A stretch of 64,000 nucleotides of DNA from positions 46,455,154-46,519,153 of the forward strand of contig NC_084886.1 in assembly GCF_958979055.1 (NCBI RefSeq), given 5' to 3'. Shown here one piece after another: positions 58,313 to 64,000 of the stretch. The stretch comes from Alnus glutinosa. Lineage: Eukaryota; Streptophyta; Magnoliopsida; Fagales; Betulaceae. Every line of letters begins with the position of its first letter. Position 1 is the first letter of the stretch. The notes under the pieces were generated by a model. That model ran no database searches. It saw only the letters and a list, made by a program, of their open reading frames with translations, and was not told where the DNA came from. The position numbers and the translations under genes were made by a program.

Positions 58313-58490
58313 AAATGCTAAAAATCCTCTCTTCATCCTCCCTTTGTCCACCTCTTTTGCTTAAAAAAATTGATTTTAAGCAAAAAGGTGTCTCTGATGT
58401 CACATCAGAGACACCTTTTTGCTTAAAATCAATTTTTTTTTATAATAAATGGAGGATGAAAGGTGGATGAGGGGTGCATGTGTAGCACCC
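58313..58490. mobile_element. MITE with near-perfect central hairpin
   Basis: Outer ends (GGAAATGCTAAAAATCCTCT and, inverted, GGGGTGCTACACATGCACCC) are loosely paired. The centre is a 36-bp-arm palindrome (58365-58400 and 58402-58437) with a single unpaired base, built from TTTTAAGCAAAAAGGTGTCT and its inverse. Confidence 0.7.
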
Positions 58491-58585
58491 CTCCTTATCC
58501 GCATTAGTACATTACAGTGGGATGGATTAAAAAAAAAATCTTATGATTATTATTTAAATACAACATTCATTCGTGAAGGAGTAGG

Positions 58586-59549
58586 GTTCCAATGAAGAGA
58601 GCCCCTTCTATCATGCCATGGCAGAAAACCCTTGTTTTCTGCCCACCAATTACATTTTGACACGTCATTTCAAGAAAAAAAACTCAAAAATTGAAAGAGA
58701 CCGCCCCTGCCCAAGCAGCATTCCGCCACAGCCAGGCCGGACGCCGCTGGCACCGCCCATGCTAGACCACGGACCCGCTGCCACCGATCGGGTCGGAACA
58801 CCAGCCAGGCCAAAACCAATGCCCGTAATGGACCCACTGCCAGCACCGCCCAGGCCGGAACACGCCACCGACCTCCCAGGCCGGAATACGCCGCCAACTC
58901 CCGAGTCGGAACACGCCACCGAACGCTGCTCCTCCTACGGATCGACGTCCACCCAGCCGACGGAATGGTTGGCCCGAAGGCTACCCCCAGGTTCGGGCAA
59001 ACCCCAGACCTCAGGGGTGGCCGCGCAAGGCCAAGGGTGGCCATCGGGCTAGCCCTAGATGGATCTAGGGTTGGCCTGAAGGCCACCCCCAGACCCCGGG
59101 GATGGCTGCGCGGCCTCCCCATGGACCGGGGGTAGCCGCGCGGCCACCCCCCAGTGGCCGAGGGTGGCCGCGCGGCCATCCCCGGCCAACTTTGGGTCCA
59201 AGAAGTTCGTCTTCTCCTTCCCGTACAGGGACTACCCACCACGTTCGTCTTCTCCTTTGAGTTCGAAAGCCGTGGAGTCGCCGATCCAGCCATGGAGTTG
59301 CCGCCGAGCTCGAGGTCCGGCGTGGCCGCGTGGGGCAGTGGCTGGGAGGAGGATTTTTGGTTTTTGTTTTTTTTTTTTTCCTAAAGACTAAAAGAGTAAA
59401 GGAAGAGAATGATCAAGTGTTTTTGCCTACACTTTCATTTTTGTGTTTTTTTTGTTTCATGCTGATATGTCAACTTGCTATTGGTGGGCAAAAAGGTGGT
59501 GGTTTTTGCCACCACCGAATAGAAGTTATTCTCTCAAATGAAAGATCAA
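58586..59549. mobile_element. MULE-like element with GC-rich interior (Pack-MULE candidate)
   Basis: The element is flanked by 10-bp aaggagtagg (58576-58585 and 59550-59559). Diverged inverted ends include ACTTCTATTC/CCTTCTATCA and TGCCCACCAAT motifs. The 0.6-kb core is very GC-rich, with overlapping open frames on both strands rich in Pro, Ala, Gly and Arg, unlike the AT-rich surroundings. Pack-MULEs typically carry captured GC-rich gene fragments. I could not identify a source gene, so none of the frames is called as a protein. Confidence 0.65.
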
Positions 59550-59579
59550 AAGGAGTAGGCTTCTCAACAATAAACTCAA

Positions 59580-59611
59580 ACTTAAAAAAAAAAAAAAAAA
59601 AAAAAAAAAAG
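59580..59611. repeat. Poly-A tract, about 28 bp
   Basis: A homopolymer A run just right of the GC-rich element, followed by GCGCGC. Confidence 0.9.
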
Positions 59612-59905
59612 CGCGCACTAGAACACGAAACACCAATAAGGAAATGGAATAGAGTTTGAAATAAGTTAATTTGGATTTAAATAAGGTCATAATTCAGAGT
59701 AAGTTAAGGGTTTGATCATATATCATAGATGACTTTATCCATTGAATTTTAAGATATATGTGTATAAAAGAACAATCATTTCTCTTCCCAATTTTCTCGT
59801 TCTCTCCTCTCTCCTTCCAAAATTTTAGATTTTTATTTCTCTGCACCATTTTTTTTTCTCTCTCCCTTCTTTTAGGATCTCTCACAATTTCTGTATTTTT
59901 GTTCT

Positions 59906-60079
59906 AGGAATGCTATATAGCATATTCATATCCCACCACCATCTCACTAACGTGGCATTGTTAATCTACTCTTAGATCAATCTTAATTATAAAGGAAAGG
60001 AAAAAACCAATGATAGATTGATAATACCACATAAGCATAGTAGAATGGTGGTAGGATATGAATATGCTATTTAGACTTT
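59906..60079. mobile_element. MITE with TAGCATATTCATATCC termini
   Basis: The left TATAGCATATTCATATCCCA and the inverted right AATAGCATATTCATATCCTA match over about 35 bp, continuing through CACCACCAT. The interior is AT-rich and non-coding. Confidence 0.75.
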
Positions 60080-60878
60080 CTCTTTTTGTTTACATCTTTA
60101 AGAGCCTCTAGCATACACGCACACAGGATGAGACCATAATTTTCTATTTGGAGGGGCCAAAGAATGAATGAGGGGTCAAAATTATTTTTGGTGGGACTAA
60201 ACCTAATTTTGAAGCCTAAATATAGGTAAGTCCCTATATATATAACTTGATAAAAAAAAAATTAAAAGAAAACTGAAAAACCAAGCATGGTCCTCTTGGT
60301 CTAAACATAGGTAAGTCCCTCACGCACATAGACACAGGTCAAGAAGACAGTAAAAATAGAATAGTTTATGAGTAATATTTTCTAAATACTCGCTTGTGAC
60401 AAATAGTTTATTTTTTAAATAATTTTTTTAATGTTACACGTGTCACAATATAATTGGTATTGATGTGACACATTCCAACTATATATTTGGAATCAAAGCT
60501 AAACAGTAAACAATATTCCAAATTCCTTCACCAATATCTAATAAGTTGTATGGACAAGCTTAGATAAGCTTTAGCATCGGTAAGGCTATAAATCGACAAT
60601 TCCCTCGATACTCGCTCATTTAATCTCGATCTGAACTCGATTCGTGACTTAAAAACCCGCTCGTGACTGTAGAAATATACCTAACTTGCTCAACAAAATT
60701 CCAATAAGGCTCGTGAGCCTAGCTCGACTCAACTTGCTCGCTTGACTCAATTAAGACTCACGAGTGTAGCTCGTATACACACATATGTTTATATGTGTAT
60801 ATAAACATATACTAACTTAGTATTAATTGATTAACATATTAAGTTATCAATTAGTTGGTGTATATATATATAATTGAA
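60080..60878. other. Intergenic DNA with hAT-subterminal-like relic
   Basis: Words such as ACTCGCTC, AGCTCGACTC and CTCACGAG at 60570-60800 resemble the subterminal repeats of the hAT-like element in gene D. The sequence is strongly decayed and has no clear ends. Confidence 0.4.
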
Positions 60879-61125
60879 GGGAAAATTGCACCGTTGGTCC
60901 CTGTGGTATGCCATAATTATTTTTCACTCCCTATGGTTTAAAAAGTTCATGGAAAGTCCTCGTGGTATGTAATAATTACAAATCGATCCCTGGCGTCGAA
61001 TTCTGTTAAAATTTTTAATAGATTCCGTCAAATGCCACGTCAGCGACACGTGTCGCAAATAAGATGGCGACACGTGTCCATCTTAATAAAAAAATATAAA
61101 TTTATTAAAAAATAAATAAAAATAC

Positions 61126-61156
<31 letters not shown>

Positions 61157-61570
61157 AAAAAAAGAAAAAAAGAAAAAAAGAAAAAGCTGAAAGGGTGGCT
61201 GGGCCACCCCTTTGAGGGTGGCGCGCGGCCACCCCCAGTGGCTGGGGGCGGCCAGGCCACCCTCAAAGGGGTGGCCCAGCCACCCTTTCAGCTTTTTTTT
61301 TTTTTTTTTTTTTTTAAAAATAAGTATTTTTATTTATTTTTTAATAAATTTATATTTTTTTATTAAGATGGACACGTGTCGCCATCTTATTGGCGACACG
61401 TGTCGCTGATGTGGCATTTGACGGAATCTGTTAAAAATTTTAACAGAATTCGACGCCAGGGATCGATTTGTAATTATTACATACCACGAGGACCTCCCAT
61501 GAACTTTTTAAATCATAGGGAGTGAAAAATAATTATGGTATACCACAGGGATCAACGATGCAATTTTCTC
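60879..61570. mobile_element. MULE-like foldback element with ~300-bp inverted arms
   Basis: The left end GGGAAAATTGCACCGTTGGT pairs with the right end read in reverse (GAGAAAATTGCATCGTTGAT), and pairing continues nearly to the centre, about 300 bp per arm. It includes GACACGTGTC motifs and a GC-rich middle (GGTGGCTGGGCCACCCCTTT). The flanks ataattgaa (60870-60878) and attattgaa (61571-61579) match at 8 of 9 positions, as expected for Mutator-type insertion. No gene is carried. Confidence 0.88.
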
Positions 61571-61589
61571 ATTATTGAATAAGGAAAGT

Positions 61590-61760
61590 GTTATAAGGGA
61601 TGATCATTCTCACTCCTGATCCAAAGGGAAGAGAGAGTGAACAATCATTTAAATGAAAAAAGAGTAAACTCCCCAAAAATTGACCCGAAACAAACTAAAA
61701 GAGTGCTGAAATAATTATAAAGGGTAGGAAATGGGTCAAACAAGTGACCCGATTAATATA
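61590..61760. repeat. Dispersed repeat related to 17715-17910
   Basis: Shares ATAAGGGATGATC(A/T)TTCTCA, GAAGAGAGA(G/A)TGA(A/G)CAATC and GTAGGAAATG(G/A)GTCAAAC-like words with the earlier region, same orientation. Confidence 0.6.
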
Positions 61761-61769
61761 TACTAACTT

Positions 61770-62655
61770 AATATTACTAAGAAACTACTTAACTATGTTA
61801 AGTAGTTAACTATAGTTTATACGCCACTTTGATTGAAAAAAAAAGTACATATTAAATAAGAATAGTTAGTAACTAACTATACTAAGTGAATAGAGTATTA
61901 TATATACATATAACTAGTTAGCTCATAAACTAGGATATTAAGTTATTAATAATTAGTATATAACAATATAACTATATTTAAAATAAAGGTTTTACGCCAC
62001 ACCCAGATAAAAGGGGCTCTATAGTTAATTAGTTATATATAGAATATTAAGAATACTTTCAATAGCTTAAATATTTTTATATGTAAAATAGCTAATAAAA
62101 CCTACTTTATCTATTTTAATTGATGAGTTTCAAAATGTACCAAACATTCGATTATCTATTATTTCACTATATCATTTAAATATTATTTTTTTATTCTTTC
62201 TTTATTTTAATTCTTAGATATTTTTTCAACGATAAGTCTTTTTTTATTTTTTTAACATGCTATTTTTTTATTTTTTTTGGATAATTATTTACTTTAAAGT
62301 CTGCAAAACTTTTGTTCTCATTTGAGATGGTTCGTATGAATATGACCTTAAAATGGAAAGCATAGATTTCGCCATATAGACATACTCTGAAATACAATTT
62401 CTCAGATTCGGAGATATATTAGAATATTGGTATGAAGTAAGTGAGTTTTAGTGAGAGATCGAGATGGGGGGAGAGAGAGAGAGTGTAAGAAGGAGAAACA
62501 AATAGAAAAAAGAGATGCATGTGTGAATTGTGCAACTCGACATGTGGAGTTTTACTATTCACAAATACATGCATTTTACATTTGATTTGCATGATTGGAT
62601 GGAGTGTCTTTTTAGTTGTTAGCTATTTTAGCTTAAAGATGAAAATAGCTAAACC
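61770..62655. other. AT-rich intergenic DNA
   Basis: No recognisable gene. GA-rich microsatellite-like sequence lies near 62465-62485. Confidence 0.4.
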
Positions 62656-62659
62656 ATTG

Positions 62660-63080
62660 AGAATGCTCTTACCAGCTCGCATTATCACTGATCCTGAGGT
62701 TGCCGAATCAATTGCAGCACGGCTAGCAGTGCCATTTTGTGAAGAATTAGGATTTCATTCTGTTGTGTTCGAAGGGGATTCTCTCAATGTGGTGAATGCT
62801 CTAAATTCTAATACTCCCTGTTGGAGGACTTGCGGCAGCACTGTGGAAGATACAAGGGACCGGCTTCTTCAGCTTCATACTTGGTCAGTGCAGTATGTAA
62901 GGAGGGAGGCTAATCAGGTGGCTCATTTTTTAACTAAGCATGCTTTGTCTGTAAATCAGGATGTTGTCTGGAAGGAGGAGTGCCCATATTTCCCCTAGGA
63001 TCTCATTCATGCTGAGCAAATTTACTCTGAGTCATTTTATCAATAATATTCACAACCTCTGATTTCAAAAAAAGGAAAAA
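62660..63080 (+). pseudogene. LINE 3' fragment with RNase H-like domain
   Basis: An open frame (62519-62998) has an unrelated first third. From about 62690 it reads AESIAARLAVPFCEELGFHS, VVFEGDSLNVVNALNS and YVRREANQVAHFLTKHALS, the RNase H-like end (RVT_3 type) of plant LINE ORF2. Non-coding sequence and a short A tract (63067-63073) follow, as in a LINE 3' end. It is a 5'-truncated insertion that happens to be fused in frame to upstream intergenic sequence. Confidence 0.75.
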
Positions 63081-63169
63081 CTGTGGTATATAACTATAGT
63101 TAAAAATGAGACTTTTTTTTTTTTTTAAGAGAAATAAAAAGAAATGGTAATACTAATAATTAAAAACAA

Positions 63170-63690
63170 ATAAAATTCCCATGAAATAAAACGAATCCAT
63201 CTGGTTAATTCAGCCCTTTCCTTTCCAAGGTGACCCCATCAATTAATCATCAAACTTCTGGGTTTTACACTTCTACCTTCCTGTTATCGTACGTAAAACT
63301 GCCTTTGTATATTATTTTTTTCCCTTTATTGGATACGCACTAGCTAGATATATCAGTCCCATATTATTATTATTTTTTCTTTTTTTTAATAATTAGCTAG
63401 TGAACGCGAAATTTAATATCAATACATTACCAACTACAGGAAAATTTTAATATAAATACACGACTTGCATTCACTCTGGGTCTGTCTCCCTAGCTAGTTG
63501 AGTTGAAAAATAGAGAGCTGTAAATTTTATTGGACCTAATGTAAATATATGAAACACCATCCATCTGACCTTGAGTGGCAGTCGGACCATCTTATGATAT
63601 GGATATATACAAGAATATGTGCGACTGAATTTTAAATATTTCGTGCTAATTTCGATCATAATAATCCATGATGAAAATGACTTATCTGAT
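63170..63690. repeat. Segment inverted relative to 44190-45420
   Basis: Partner of the block between genes C and D. It lies directly before the 3' flank of gene F, whose flank (CACAGGAAACATGCATATAG onward) is in the same orientation as that of gene D. Confidence 0.8.
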
Positions 63691-63853
63691 AAGAGAGTTT
63701 CTCTACACAGGAAACATGCATATAGGATAATAAACTGACGTTTAATTAGCTGGTAAACAGACGATTTGATCGGAGGAAAAATAATATCAAAATACAACAA
63801 ATCTTGATTCCGTACGAATCTATGTTTAGACGAGATTTTACCAGTGGAAAGAA

Positions 63854-64000
63854 TCAATTAAACACCACTAACTTAACTATGACGTGAAAGATTGAGACCT
63901 TAAGCACAACAGGCTTCCTCCTCTTGACCAGCTCCAGGACACACACATCTCCTACTTGTAAGTTATTATTGTCTCTGCAAAACTGAGCCCACCCTAGTAT
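63854..64000 (-). CDS. VRN1-like B3 gene F, partial (3' end only)
   Basis: The - strand frame from the window edge to the TGA at 63854-63856 reads GWAQFCRDNNNLQVGDVCVL and then KPVVLKVSIFHV, the end of B3 domain 2 in exon 3, followed by a short different tail (IVKLVVFN). It has one extra Asn in DNNNL and an extra Arg-Lys-type residue before KPVVL compared with gene D. Its 3' flank is closest to gene D. Upstream exons lie outside the window, so it cannot be judged intact. Confidence 0.82.
   Translation of the reverse strand: MLGWAQFCRDNNNLQVGDVCVLELVKRRKPVVLKVSIFHVIVKLVVFN

Noticed and set aside
58618..59293. Long open frames on both strands (144 and 207 codons)
   Set aside because: They lie in the GC-rich core of a MULE-like element, where stops are rare by composition. 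The products are Pro/Arg/Gly-rich with no family resemblance.

Overview
The window is nuclear DNA from a flowering plant, most likely a woody eudicot. It has spliced genes with GT-AG introns, AT-rich intergenic DNA, plant-specific gene families and a dense load of plant transposons. I cannot name the species from sequence alone.

Layout. (1) 1-2414, + strand: a complete five-exon CDC20 gene, the WD40 activator of the anaphase-promoting complex. Its upstream DNA carries four AACGG cores of the type found in M-phase promoters. (2) 6834-14952, - strand: a three-exon DUF1218 four-pass membrane protein gene. Its first exon is cut off by a 6.4 kb intron holding a decayed LINE, which contains a hAT-like element, which contains a TRIM-type LTR element. 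(3) 15-25 kb: AT-rich intergenic DNA with a 296-bp triplication, a SINE-like relic, a broken B3 exon and a probable non-autonomous Helitron. (4) 25.3-64 kb, all - strand: a tandem array of VRN1-like (REM clade) B3 transcription factor genes. Five look complete, here called A (25332-27521), B (37127-38672), C (40322-43508), D (47738-50177) and E (55182-57205). A sixth (F) is cut by the right edge, and the pseudo-exon at 19975-20222 is a further relic. All five share the same three-exon plan: exon 1 encodes the N-terminus and start of B3 domain 1, exon 2 the rest of domain 1, the linker and the start of domain 2, and exon 3 the rest of domain 2.

The array is being reshaped by transposons and duplication. 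A degenerate Ty1/copia element and a broken gypsy-like element lie between A and B. A 5'-truncated LINE sits in intron 1 of C. A hAT-like element has inserted into the last exon of D and supplies its final nine codons and stop. E looks like a mosaic, with intron 1 and upstream DNA like D but exon 3 and downstream DNA like C. Several MITEs and MULE-like foldback elements have readable target-site duplications that help order these events.

No CRISPR array, rRNA gene, intact tRNA gene or bacterial-type operon is present. All coordinates and repeat comparisons were made by eye. Exon boundaries are supported by reading frame, splice dinucleotides and, for the B3 genes, agreement among five paralogues.
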